Assembly (NCBI GenBank): GCA_051881895.1 | Contig: JBJEQT010000145.1 | Location: 1 to 36,597 of the forward strand | Direction of reading: 5' to 3' | Origin: UBA3818 sp051881895 | Lineage (GTDB): Bacteria > Bacillota > Clostridia > Oscillospirales > Ruminococcaceae | Length of the DNA: 36,597 bases | Shown: positions 1 through 6,703 of the stretch, in pieces | Layout: each line of letters begins with the position of its first letter | Numbering within the stretch: position 1 is the first letter of the stretch | Notes under the pieces: model-generated | What the model was told of the DNA's origin: nothing | The model's database searches: none | What the model saw: only the letters and a program-made list of their open reading frames with translations | Position numbers and translations under genes: made by a program

Positions 1-2
1 GT

Positions 3-287
3 TCATAGCGACTCCTTTTCCAAACATAAGCATGCCGGATTTTTGCCGGCATTTCGCAGCAGATCCTCTTTCTGCTCCAAACGCAGTTTTTTAATGTGCC
101 ACTCCCGGCTCATCGCCTCATTTTTGCTCTCGAAGCGCTCCGCATACACCAGCGTTACCGGCCGGCGGGAGCGCGTATATTTTGCGCCCTGCCCGCTGTT
201 GTGCGCCTGAAGGCGCCGGTTTAAATCGGTTGTCCAGCCGGTATAAAGGGTTTGATCCGCGCAGCGGACGATATAAGTATAGTACAT
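3..287 (-). CDS. GIY-YIG nuclease family protein (small, UPF0213/YhbQ-like)
   Basis: A 94-residue protein made of essentially one GIY-YIG domain. The YTYIVRC / LYTGWT core lies at the N-terminus, followed by an Arg-rich helix (DLNRRLQAHN) and the YTRSRRPVTLVY segment typical of the short bacterial YhbQ/YazA-like proteins. GIY-YIG folds cut or bind DNA, but the cellular role of this stand-alone class is poorly defined. I chose the ATG at 287 because a GGAG sits 8 bases upstream; an in-frame TTG six bases earlier is too close to that site. It lies 36 bases downstream of the XRE gene on the same strand and may be cotranscribed with it. The stop codon is two bases from the window edge, so the gene is complete. 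Confidence 0.88.
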   Translation of the reverse strand: MYYTYIVRCADQTLYTGWTTDLNRRLQAHNSGQGAKYTRSRRPVTLVYAERFESKNEAMSREWHIKKLRLEQKEDLLRNAGKNPACLCLEKESL

Positions 288-323
288 TACCAAAACTCCG
301 CGAAAGAGACGCCCGCTCGTTTA

Positions 324-662
324 TCAAAGACGGCCTGCGTCTCTTTCTTTTATAAATTTCGCAAATTTTCTGACTTCTTCCAACTGCTCGTCCGTCGCTT
401 CCCCGCCAAACAGCGCGAACTTCAGCTTTTCTTCCTCGGAATTGCCGCCATCGGACCGCTCTTCCTGTCCCAACAGATAATCCACCGTTACACCAAAATA
501 ATTTGCAAGCCTTGCCGCCGTTTCCGCTTTTACCGTGTGCCGCCGGCCCATCTTCAAATCGGTCATCACACTGGGCTGAATCCCCGTGTCTTTGCACATG
601 CGGTAAGGGGTTATTTTCTTATTTTCGCATAACTGAACCAAAATGTGATATAAACTCGACAT
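324..662 (-). CDS. XRE-family helix-turn-helix transcriptional repressor
   Basis: A 112-residue protein with a Cro/CI-type helix-turn-helix at about residues 5-65 (MCKDTGIQPSVMTDLKMGRR, then AARLANYFGVTVDYLLG). A charged, Glu-rich C-terminal tail follows (about 70-112); it lacks a CI-type peptidase domain. The ATG at 662 follows AAAGGAGAGG. It is divergently arranged with the lysis cassette to its right, and the 225-base gap between them carries three related inverted repeats. From this layout I infer that it represses itself and the rightward promoter. Small XRE proteins of this kind are common in Clostridia, both as prophage repressors and as domesticated regulators. The ligand or inducing signal is unknown. 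Confidence 0.88.
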   Translation of the reverse strand: MSSLYHILVQLCENKKITPYRMCKDTGIQPSVMTDLKMGRRHTVKAETAARLANYFGVTVDYLLGQEERSDGGNSEEEKLKFALFGGEATDEQLEEVRKFAKFIKERDAGRL

Positions 663-686
663 AAAAGGCCTCTCCTTTTACAAGAC

Positions 687-708
687 AAATATACAAACGC
701 GTATATTT
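687..708. promoter_or_regulatory. Operator 1 (8-bp inverted repeat)
   Basis: AAATATAC (687-694) and GTATATTT (701-708) are perfect inverted 8-mers around AAACGC. The site lies just upstream of the XRE gene's ribosome site. The core CAAACGCGTAT recurs 65 bases to the right. It is probably bound by the XRE protein (inference). Confidence 0.6.
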
Positions 709-752
709 CCCCCCTTGAATATTACGCAATAAAGTATTATTATAGAAGCATA

Positions 753-779
753 GGAACGCAAACGCGTATGAATTGTTCC
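753..779. promoter_or_regulatory. Operator 2 between divergent promoters
   Basis: GGAAC (753-757) and GTTCC (775-779) flank a second copy of CAAACGCGTAT (759-769), the core of operator 1. It overlaps the -35 box of the rightward promoter. On the minus strand its TTGCGT could also serve as a -35 for the XRE gene. Confidence 0.5.
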
Positions 780-801
780 AATCTTTCTTTCACTATATTA
801 T
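773..801 (+). promoter_or_regulatory. Promoter of the phage-type lysis cassette
   Basis: TTGTTC (773-778), 17-bp spacer, TATTAT (796-801). It points to the small-protein gene at 888 and is overlapped on both sides by inverted repeats, as expected for a repressed promoter. Confidence 0.55.
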
Positions 802-813
802 ACAATCGTATAA
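798..813. promoter_or_regulatory. Operator 3 on the -10 region
   Basis: TTATAC (798-803) and GTATAA (808-813) are inverted around AATC. It resembles operator 1 (ATAC...GTAT) with a spacer two bases shorter and covers the -10 of the rightward promoter. Confidence 0.45.
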
Positions 814-887
814 AAGTCAAGAAAGAACCTTACTGCCTGGCCGTAAAGGCAGGGCGGATTGCAGAACAAAAAGGAAGGGGGTGAAGC

Positions 888-1046
888 ATGCAGGAAAACA
901 AAACGGTCCATATCAATCCCGCACCAAAGCGCTTTTTTGCGCCGGTGAATAACCCGGATACGTGCAAAGAGAAAATCCTGCAGTCGCAAATCCGGCACGA
1001 TCCTTTCCGGGTGATTGCATCCGACAGGCATCTGTGGGAACGGTAA
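888..1046 (+). CDS. Small phage-associated protein of unknown function
   Basis: A 52-residue reading frame that starts MQENKTVHINP and ends DRHLWER. Its ATG follows a very strong GGAAGGGGGTG ribosome site, and it is the first gene after the rightward promoter. I do not recognise a family. The sequence is polar with no membrane segment; one Cys and several Phe/Pro residues sit in the first half. Its position ahead of tail/lysis-type genes suggests a phage accessory protein. It is supported by ribosome site, position and codon use rather than homology. Confidence 0.6.
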   Translation: MQENKTVHINPAPKRFFAPVNNPDTCKEKILQSQIRHDPFRVIASDRHLWER

Positions 1047-1120
1047 TGCGCCGCAGGCGTTTTCTGTGTATCCGATCAGGATACCAAACAGACAAAAATA
1101 TCAAAACAGGAGGGAAAAGG

Positions 1121-1462
1121 ATGATAAAAGTATACGCGAAAGCGGATGAAGCCGGGCGGGTGGAACAGCTGGGAAGCAGCGTCTTTCTGGAGGATTTCAC
1201 CGGTTGGGCACAAATCGACGCGGGCGAGGGAGACCGGTACGCTCACGCCCAGGGAAACTATCTGAAAAAGCCTTTGATAGACGCGGACGGCGCCCACAAC
1301 TATATGCTGGACGGCAGTACCATCCGAGAAGCGACAGAAGAGGAAAAGGCGGCGGAAAAAGCGTCTTTTCCGCCGCCGGAGCCCAGCCGGGAGGAACAAC
1401 TGGAAGCACAGGTTGCGGCTTTGCAGGCGCAGGTGGACGCGCTGCTGGGGGTGAGCGAATGA
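1121..1462 (+). CDS. Phage tail-region accessory protein (XkdW-position, unknown function)
   Basis: A 113-residue acidic protein starting MIKVYAKADEAGRV after a clean AGGAGGG site at about 1109. The frame is open further upstream, but the ribosome site fixes this start. The N-terminal two thirds look globular. Residues from about 75 on are charged, then Pro-rich (FPPPEPSREEQ), then a short Leu/Ala heptad helix (EAQVAALQAQVDALL) that could form a coiled coil. Genes like this sit just after tail-fibre genes and before XhlA/holin/endolysin in PBSX-like phages, the position of xkdW; assignment is by position, not proven homology. Its stop overlaps the next start (ATGA). Confidence 0.7.
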   Translation: MIKVYAKADEAGRVEQLGSSVFLEDFTGWAQIDAGEGDRYAHAQGNYLKKPLIDADGAHNYMLDGSTIREATEEEKAAEKASFPPPEPSREEQLEAQVAALQAQVDALLGVSE

Positions 1463-1860
1463 TGAACAAAGTAGAACGGGCAAAGCAGATTTACAAGGCG
1501 ATGCAATTTCAGTCCGGCGCTTTGCCGGACGAACAGGCGGCGCAGGTCCCGGCGGTGTTCCCGGCATGGGACGCGTCCGGCGCCTATACGGCTGACGAAA
1601 GGGTGCAGTACGGCGATGTTTTGTACAAGTGTCTGACCGGGCACACGGCGCAGGAAAGCTGGGCGCCGGATGTATCGCCGTCCTTGTGGGTACGGGTGGA
1701 CAACCCAGCCGAGGAATGGCCCCAGTGGCGGCAGCCGCAGGGGAGTACAGACGCCTACGAATTGGGGGCAAAGGTCAGCCACAACGGGAAACGCTGGACC
1801 TCTACCGTGGACAACAATGTGTGGGAGCCGGGCGTCTACGGATGGTCGGAGGTGGTTTAA
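1459..1860 (+). CDS. Phage carbohydrate-binding protein with ChtBD3/CBM5-12-like repeats
   Basis: A 133-residue protein. The start is the ATG at 1459 or the adjacent one at 1462, overlapping the previous stop, so translation is likely coupled. Residues 36-75 match the aromatic pattern of chitin-binding type 3 / CBM5-12 modules: W..SGAY...ERVQYGDVLYKC...H...ESWAPD..PSLW. Residues 93-130 repeat the pattern in degenerate form (AYELGAKVSHNGKRWTST....VWEPGVYGW). Such modules occur in phage tail-associated and lysis-associated proteins and are thought to bind cell-wall or surface glycans. No catalytic domain is present. It is followed immediately by the XhlA-like gene. Confidence 0.8.
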   Translation: MMNKVERAKQIYKAMQFQSGALPDEQAAQVPAVFPAWDASGAYTADERVQYGDVLYKCLTGHTAQESWAPDVSPSLWVRVDNPAEEWPQWRQPQGSTDAYELGAKVSHNGKRWTSTVDNNVWEPGVYGWSEVV

Positions 1861-2181
1861 TTGGAAAATTGCATCACCCGTGCATAGCATGACGAATTCG
1901 CCAAGCGCATCGACGCGGAAAACACCCGCCAGAACCGGCGCATTGAAGCATTGGAGCAAAACGTTGACCGGTTCGGGCGGATCGCTTCCTCGGTGGAACG
2001 GCTGGCCACCAACATGGAGGGGATGCTCAAGGAGCAGGAACGCCAGGGGGAGCGGCTGGACAAGCTGGAAAAAAGGCCCGGCGAAAACTGGAATACGGTA
2101 ACAAAGGCGATACTGACTGCGATTGTTTCCACCCTGGTCGGCGGCCTGGTTGGCGCATTGGCGGCAATTTTTATTTCCTGA
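1861..2181 (+). pseudogene. Haemolysin XhlA-like protein, interrupted by an in-frame TAG
   Basis: The frame opens at TTG 1861, seven bases after GGAGGT. It reads eight codons (MENCITRA), meets TAG at 1885-1887, then continues in the same frame as HDEFAKRIDAENTRQNRRIEAL and on to a single C-terminal membrane helix (ILTAIVSTLVGGLVGALAAIF). With the TAG read through it is about 106 residues. The layout, N-terminal coiled coil then one transmembrane segment, is that of XhlA, which works with the holin in PBSX-type lysis. XhlA-like proteins, as I remember them, have Glu before the HxEF segment, so a GAG-to-TAG change is the simplest reading. No ribosome site is evident for an internal restart. It could be a pseudogene, a suppressed gene or a sequencing error. 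Confidence 0.8.
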
Positions 2182-2234
2182 GCCGCATATCATGGATAAA
2201 AAGCTGCCCGACAGGGCAGAAAAGGGGGATTTTT

Positions 2235-2525
2235 ATGAACAATATTAACTGGAAGGTCCGAATGAAAAACCCGGTGTTCTGGATACAGGTTGGGGCGGCG
2301 GTCATCCTGCCCATCCTGGCCTATTTCGGCCTGACTTGGGAGGACATGACCAGCTGGACGGCCATTGGGAACATTCTGCTGCGGGCGATACAAAATCCCG
2401 TGGTGATTGCAGCGGTACTTACCAGCGTGTGGAACGCCATTAACGACCCGACCACCGCAGGCTTAAAAGACAGTCAGCGCGCCTTGAGCTATGAGCGGCC
2501 TTTTTCGGACGGTGATGCAAAATGA
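2235..2525 (+). CDS. Phage holin (phi LC3 / phage_holin_1 family)
   Basis: A 96-residue protein, close to the usual length of the phi-LC3 holin family. It starts MNNINWKVRMKNPVFW after AAAGGGGG. A first hydrophobic segment (about 14-33, WIQVGAAVILPILAYFGL) and a second (about 53-66, NPVVIAAVLTSVW) are followed by the family's NDPTTAG and D/S-rich tail. Holins form lesions in the membrane that let endolysin reach the wall or collapse the membrane potential. The stop overlaps the endolysin start (ATGA), so the two are translated together. Confidence 0.93.
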   Translation: MNNINWKVRMKNPVFWIQVGAAVILPILAYFGLTWEDMTSWTAIGNILLRAIQNPVVIAAVLTSVWNAINDPTTAGLKDSQRALSYERPFSDGDAK

Positions 2526-3235
2526 GTCAAAAGCTCATTTTGCCGCTGAACCAATGCTGCGTCAACGCCGGGTATCAGATGCCCGCCTATGCGAGCCGCT
2601 GGGGATTTTCCCACTACGGCATCGATTTGGGAAACCCGGACAAACAGCGGACGGTCTACAGCCCCGGAGACGGCACGGTAATCGCCTGCGGGATGGACGG
2701 AATGACGGCATCCCAACGGCTGGGCAATGCCATTGTGCTGGTATTTCCGGATGTGGAGCGAAACGACGGGAAAACCACCTCATTGGCCTGCCGGATGTAC
2801 CACTTGGAAAGCATTGCGGTCATTCCAGGACAGACGGTAAAGCAGGGCGATGTGCTGGGCGTATATGGCAATACCGGCGCCAACACATCGGGGCCGCACC
2901 TGCATGTGGAATTCGATACCGACGTAACATATCCGCAGTACGCCGTTGGAATCAAGTCCAGCGGGAGGGTAATCAAAAAAGGGACCATCGATTCGACGGT
3001 AGATCCATCCAAGGTATGGTATTTAGGTCATGGTCAAACGATCCGGGATGGATGGGGCGGCGACGGCGTGACGTCCGGTTGGGTCGCGCAGAACGATCTG
3101 AGTCTGCCGCGGCTGCCGGAGAATGCGCCTGTCCCGGACTACCAGGCACTATATGAAGCGCAAAGAAAGAAAACAGCGGCGATGACATTGGGCATCCGGG
3201 AAATTCTCGAAAAAATGGAACAGCTGGTGCAATAG
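2522..3235 (+). CDS. M23-family peptidase, phage endolysin
   Basis: A 237-residue LytM/M23-type metallopeptidase without a signal peptide, as expected for a holin-dependent endolysin. Zinc and catalytic residues are visible: H31 and D35 (HYGID), H94 (YHLES) and H126/H128 (HLH). The catalytic domain spans about 15-160. The C-terminal part (about 165-237) has a Trp/Gly-rich stretch (HGQTIRDGWGG) and a terminal helix (REILEKMEQL). M23 enzymes cut peptide cross-links in peptidoglycan. It is the last gene of the cassette and is followed by a terminator. Confidence 0.93.
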   Translation: MSQKLILPLNQCCVNAGYQMPAYASRWGFSHYGIDLGNPDKQRTVYSPGDGTVIACGMDGMTASQRLGNAIVLVFPDVERNDGKTTSLACRMYHLESIAVIPGQTVKQGDVLGVYGNTGANTSGPHLHVEFDTDVTYPQYAVGIKSSGRVIKKGTIDSTVDPSKVWYLGHGQTIRDGWGGDGVTSGWVAQNDLSLPRLPENAPVPDYQALYEAQRKKTAAMTLGIREILEKMEQLVQ

Positions 3236-3273
3236 AAAAAGCCCGCCGGATATTACGTCCGTCGGGCTTTTTC
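3236..3273. terminator. Bidirectional intrinsic terminator between endolysin gene and dinB
   Basis: AAAAAGCCCG-C-CGGA pairs with TCCG-T-CGGGCTTTTT around a 7-base loop, with one mismatch. An A-run on one side and a T-run on the other let it work on both strands. It overlaps the dinB stop codon. Confidence 0.85.
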
Positions 3274-4503
3274 ATGACCGTCCAACTGTGCCTTGTATTT
3301 TTTCCCAACTGCTATGCCGGACCCGAGAACAGCGCCGCGGGAGATGGTGCCGGAACCGAATTTGCCCCGGATGCTGTCCACCGCGTGATCCAGCTTTTTG
3401 CCCCGCTCTTTTTCCTTGTCGGCAAAAAGCGACTGCTGAACATATTCGTCCCGGGTCAATTCCGTCAGAGAAATCCCCAGCAGGCGAAGCGGCGTATGTC
3501 CGTCCCACAGCTGCGTGAACAGGCTTTTGGAAATGCGAAAGATCTCGTCGGTAATATCGGTAGGCTCCGGCAGCGTCCGCTGGTGGGACTTATCCTTAAA
3601 ATCGTTCGCCCGGATGGTAACACAAACACAGTAGGCCCGTACGCCGTCCGCGCGCATGCGGGAAGCCACGCTGTCTGCCAGCGCCAATAAGACCCGGTTT
3701 GCCTCTTCCACAGAACAGATAGCCTGAGCCAGCGTGGTGGAATTGCTGTATCCCTTGGCTTCTCCCTGCTGGGAAAGAACCGGCGTTTGGTCGATTCCGT
3801 TGGCATATTCATGCAGCTGCCGGCCGAGCTTTTGCCCGATCAGCGCCTGGATGAATGCAGGGTTTGCCCGGGCCAAATCGCCGATGGTGCCAATTCCCCC
3901 TTTTTGAAGCCGCTGCGCCGTGGCGCGGCCCACCGTGAAAAGCGCTCCAACCGGGAGAGGCCAAAGTTTTTGGGGAACCTCCTGCAAAAAAAGGGTGTGG
4001 ACTTTATCCGGTTTTTCAAAATCGCTGGCCATTTTTGCCAGAAGTTTATTGGGACCGATGCCGATGTTGACGGTAAATCCCAATATGTCCCGAATCTCAT
4101 TTTTGATTTGGACGGCGATGGCTACCGGGTCCGGATACAGTTGGCTGGTGCCGCTCATATCCAAAAAACACTCGTCGATGGAGAATTTTTCGACCACCGG
4201 CGCATATTTGCGGCAAATGTCCATAAATGCTTTGGAGCTTTGCTCGTACAAACGAAAATCCGGTTTGGCAAGATAAAGCTGCGGACATTTTCGCAGCGCC
4301 ATGGCGACCGGTTCTCCCGTCTGCACCTGATATTTTTTTGCCGGAATCGATTTGGCCAGGATCACACCGGTCCGTTTTTCCCGGTCGCCGCCGATGGCCG
4401 AGGGAATCAGCCGGATATCCGCTTCCCCATTGGCCACGCGGCGGGCCGCTTCCCAGGAAAGGTACGCGCTATTGACATCCACATGAAAAATAAGCGGTTC
4501 CAT
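3253..4503 (-). CDS. dinB: Y-family DNA polymerase IV
   Basis: A 416-residue error-prone lesion-bypass polymerase. The N-terminus carries the metal site HVDVNSAYLSWEA; SIDECFLDMS supplies the second acidic cluster (about residue 100); GIGPNKLLAKMASDF is the fingers/thumb helix-hairpin signature. The little-finger domain follows (about 240-350), and QQSLF near residue 360 is a canonical sliding-clamp binding motif. The ATG at 4503 is preceded by AGGGGG; an in-frame TTG seven codons upstream overlaps that ribosome site and is less likely. A promoter with a partial LexA half-site lies about 125 bases upstream. Confidence 0.95.
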   Translation of the reverse strand: MEPLIFHVDVNSAYLSWEAARRVANGEADIRLIPSAIGGDREKRTGVILAKSIPAKKYQVQTGEPVAMALRKCPQLYLAKPDFRLYEQSSKAFMDICRKYAPVVEKFSIDECFLDMSGTSQLYPDPVAIAVQIKNEIRDILGFTVNIGIGPNKLLAKMASDFEKPDKVHTLFLQEVPQKLWPLPVGALFTVGRATAQRLQKGGIGTIGDLARANPAFIQALIGQKLGRQLHEYANGIDQTPVLSQQGEAKGYSNSTTLAQAICSVEEANRVLLALADSVASRMRADGVRAYCVCVTIRANDFKDKSHQRTLPEPTDITDEIFRISKSLFTQLWDGHTPLRLLGISLTELTRDEYVQQSLFADKEKERGKKLDHAVDSIRGKFGSGTISRGAVLGSGIAVGKKYKAQLDGHEKARRT

Positions 4504-4627
4504 CCGATCCCCCCTTTTTTTCAAACAATCCGTGCCGGAAAAAAGAACCCGCTTGCCTTTTGTTGCCCGGCAGGAGGCAATGACCAGGCCCCCAAAATCT
4601 CAGGCTTTTCTTTCCCTTCTTCTTTTT

Positions 4628-4656
4628 ATTTTACCCCAATCAAATGTTCGATGCAA
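4628..4656 (-). promoter_or_regulatory. Candidate dinB promoter with SOS-like half site
   Basis: On the minus strand: TTGCAT (4656-4651), 17 bp, TAAAAT (4633-4628). The spacer begins CGAACATTTGATTG. CGAAC is a perfect left half of the Gram-positive LexA box (CGAAC-N4-GTTCG), but the right half is degenerate. The rest of the 198-base gap between sigK and dinB holds no recognised element. Confidence 0.5.
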
Positions 4657-4701
4657 GGCAGGCCCTTCGCTTCCAAAGGCGTGTTTTCGAGCGTTTTCCG
4701 T

Positions 4702-5406
4702 CTACAGTCCATGGGGCAAGTCTTTTGCGAAACACTTTCGCAGAATGCCGACCGCCTTTTTTTCAATGCGGGATACATAAGAACGGGAAATGCCCAGAAT
4801 CGCCGCGACTTCCCGCTGGGCCATAGGGGGTTTTCCGTCCAGCCCGTAGCGCAGGCGGATCACCTGCTGTTCCCGCGGGTCCAGCGCCTGGCTGATGTAA
4901 TGGTGCAGCCGGTCGCTTTTCAGCTTGCGGTCCACATCCTCCAGGATATCGGTGTCCTGCGCCATGATATCCATCAGGGTCAGCGCGTTCCCGTCTGTGT
5001 CCACGTCGATTGGGTCTTGTATGTACAGATCCTGCGCGTATTTCTTCCGCCCCCGAAAATACATCAGGATCTCATTTTCAATGCATCTGGAGGCATAGGT
5101 CGCAAAGCGAATCCCTTTCTCTGCATCAAAAGTCCCTACCGCTTTGATCAATCCGATGGTACCGATGGAGATCAAATCTTCCTGCTCTTTATAAGAAGCG
5201 TAATATTTTTTTATGATGTGCGCCACCAGCCGAAGATTATGCTCGATAAAATAATCCCTTGCCTGCCGGTCGCCCGCTTTGATCTTTTTTAAACATTCCC
5301 TCTCCTGCGCGGCGGTCAGGGGGCGGGGAAAGGACCCGGACGCGGTCAGATGCAGCGCAAAATACAAAAAGCTGCCCGCAAGGGCGGATAGCCAAACGGA
5401 TAACAT
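4702..5406 (-). CDS. sigK: Sporulation sigma factor SigK (pro-sigma-K)
   Basis: A 234-residue sigma-70 family factor. It begins with a hydrophobic pro-sequence of about 20-25 residues (WLSALAGSFLYFALHL), followed by FPRPLT as in pro-SigK. Region 2 (LISIGTIGLIKAV...FATYASRCIENEILMYFR) and region 4 (REVAAILGISRSYVSRIEKKAV) are intact. SigK directs late mother-cell gene expression during spore formation and is activated by proteolytic removal of the pro-sequence. It is one uninterrupted frame with no skin-type insertion. The start follows AAGGAGGAG. No clear sigma-E or sigma-K promoter was recognised in the 212 bases between it and the divergent FkbM gene. Confidence 0.93.
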   Translation of the reverse strand: MLSVWLSALAGSFLYFALHLTASGSFPRPLTAAQERECLKKIKAGDRQARDYFIEHNLRLVAHIIKKYYASYKEQEDLISIGTIGLIKAVGTFDAEKGIRFATYASRCIENEILMYFRGRKKYAQDLYIQDPIDVDTDGNALTLMDIMAQDTDILEDVDRKLKSDRLHHYISQALDPREQQVIRLRYGLDGKPPMAQREVAAILGISRSYVSRIEKKAVGILRKCFAKDLPHGL

Positions 5407-5562
5407 AACTCCTCCTTATCTGACCTGCCGAAAGCAAAATCAATGCCGCCTGTTCCTGCCGGCGGCCTGCCGAAAATAGCCTTTTTGAAAACAAAAAGCC
5501 TTATTTCAGCTTATGCGCGCTCGCCGGTTTCGTGCGCGTCCCAAAAACAAAAGAGGCGCCTG

Positions 5563-5591
5563 TTGCGGGAAAAAGGCGAATATGTTACACT
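5563..5591 (+). promoter_or_regulatory. Promoter of the FkbM-ytqA-ytqB operon
   Basis: TTGCGG (5563-5568), 17 bp, TACACT (5586-5591), about 28 bases upstream of the FkbM gene start. Confidence 0.55.
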
Positions 5592-5618
5592 ATTGGGCAG
5601 AAAACGGAGGGGTCAAAA

Positions 5619-6701
5619 ATGCTGGAATCGCTGCTGCAGCTGCCTACCTGCTGGGAACAGCTGCAAAAAACCAATAAGCCGGTCGTGATGTATGGAATGG
5701 GAAACGGCGCCGACCACATTCTGCGCCATCTGGACCGGATGGGCGTATCGGTATGCGAGTTTTTTGCCAGCGATTCTTTTGTGCGGGGCCACAGCTTCCA
5801 CGGCAAACGGGTCAAAAAGCTCTCGGAGATCCAATCCCAATACAAAGATTTCGTCATTGTCACCGCTTTTGCCGTTCAGGACGCACCCACAATGGACGCC
5901 ATCTTCCGGCTGGATCGCCAATATGAGCTGTACGCCCCCGATGTTCCCGTCGCCGGCGATGAGCTGTTCGACCGGGATTTTTTGGACACCCACCTGACAG
6001 AAGCGCAGGCCGCATACGACCTTTTGGCGGATGAAAATTCCCGGCAGATCTACCGGGATCTGATCGCCTATAAACTCACCGGGAAAATAGCCTACTTAGC
6101 TTCTACCGCGTCGCCCCGGGAAGAGGCCTTTTCTTCCTTGCTGCGGCTGGGGACCGAAGAATCCTACGTGGATCTGGGCGCTTATAACGGCGACACGTTG
6201 GAGGAATTTTTCCGCATGACCGGCGGGCAGTTCGTTTCTGTCGACGCTATGGAGCCGGACGCTAAAAATTTCCGCAAACTTTGTGATCGGGCCCAGCGGC
6301 TGGGCATCTTCCACGACAGCCGGGTCCGTCTGTGGAATCTGGCCGCCTGGGACGACCGGGCACAGCTTTCCTTCGCGGTGAAGGCGGGGCGTAGTTCCTC
6401 CGTTTCCGCCGATGGCCGAAAAATCCCGGCGGACTCGGTGGACAACCTGATGGGCCGCGCGCCGGTGACCTTTCTGAAAATGGATGTGGAAGGCAGCGAG
6501 GCCCACGCTCTTTTGGGCGCGGCCAACACCATCCGGCGGCATAAGCCAAAGCTGATGATCTCCGCTTACCACCGCAGCGAGGACCTGTTCGCGCTTGCGC
6601 TGCAGCTGCAGCGCATCCAACCGGGATACCGGCTTTATCTGCGCCGTTTCCCGTATATTCCGGCCTGGGAAATCAATCTGATCGGGCTGTGGGAGGGCTG
6701 A
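5619..6701 (+). CDS. FkbM-family SAM-dependent methyltransferase
   Basis: A 360-residue two-part protein. Residues 1-115 form a Rossmann-like domain (VVMYGMGNGADHIL, then FVIVTAFAV) resembling the N-terminal domain found in some sugar/cofactor enzymes. Residues about 165-345 are the FkbM methyltransferase: YVDLGAYNGDTLEEF is the SAM-binding loop, DAMEPDAKNFRKL motif II, and FLKMDVEGSE the family hallmark. FkbM proteins O-methylate diverse sugars and natural products; the substrate cannot be told here. ATG 5619 follows GGAGGGG. It is first in a three-gene operon and ends two bases before ytqA. Confidence 0.88.
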   Translation: MLESLLQLPTCWEQLQKTNKPVVMYGMGNGADHILRHLDRMGVSVCEFFASDSFVRGHSFHGKRVKKLSEIQSQYKDFVIVTAFAVQDAPTMDAIFRLDRQYELYAPDVPVAGDELFDRDFLDTHLTEAQAAYDLLADENSRQIYRDLIAYKLTGKIAYLASTASPREEAFSSLLRLGTEESYVDLGAYNGDTLEEFFRMTGGQFVSVDAMEPDAKNFRKLCDRAQRLGIFHDSRVRLWNLAAWDDRAQLSFAVKAGRSSSVSADGRKIPADSVDNLMGRAPVTFLKMDVEGSEAHALLGAANTIRRHKPKLMISAYHRSEDLFALALQLQRIQPGYRLYLRRFPYIPAWEINLIGLWEG

Positions 6702-6703
6702 TA

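Noticed and set aside
1300..2193. 297-codon minus-strand frame across the phage cassette
   Set aside because: It opposes three short plus-strand genes that have good ribosome sites and coupled starts. The translation is Cys/Arg/His-rich and looks like a shadow.
1..3235. CRISPR array, attachment site or insertion sequence near the phage cassette
   Set aside because: No spaced direct repeats, transposase or terminal inverted repeats were found. The repeated CAAACGCGTAT units fit operators better.
3787..5292. 501-codon open frame on the plus strand
   Set aside because: Antisense to dinB and sigK, both confidently identified; Phe/Arg-rich with no motif.
5429..5480. GC-rich inverted segments upstream of sigK considered as terminator or leader structure
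   Set aside because: GCCGCC/GGCGGC can pair, but there is no T-run in the right place and no conserved element; evidence is too weak.
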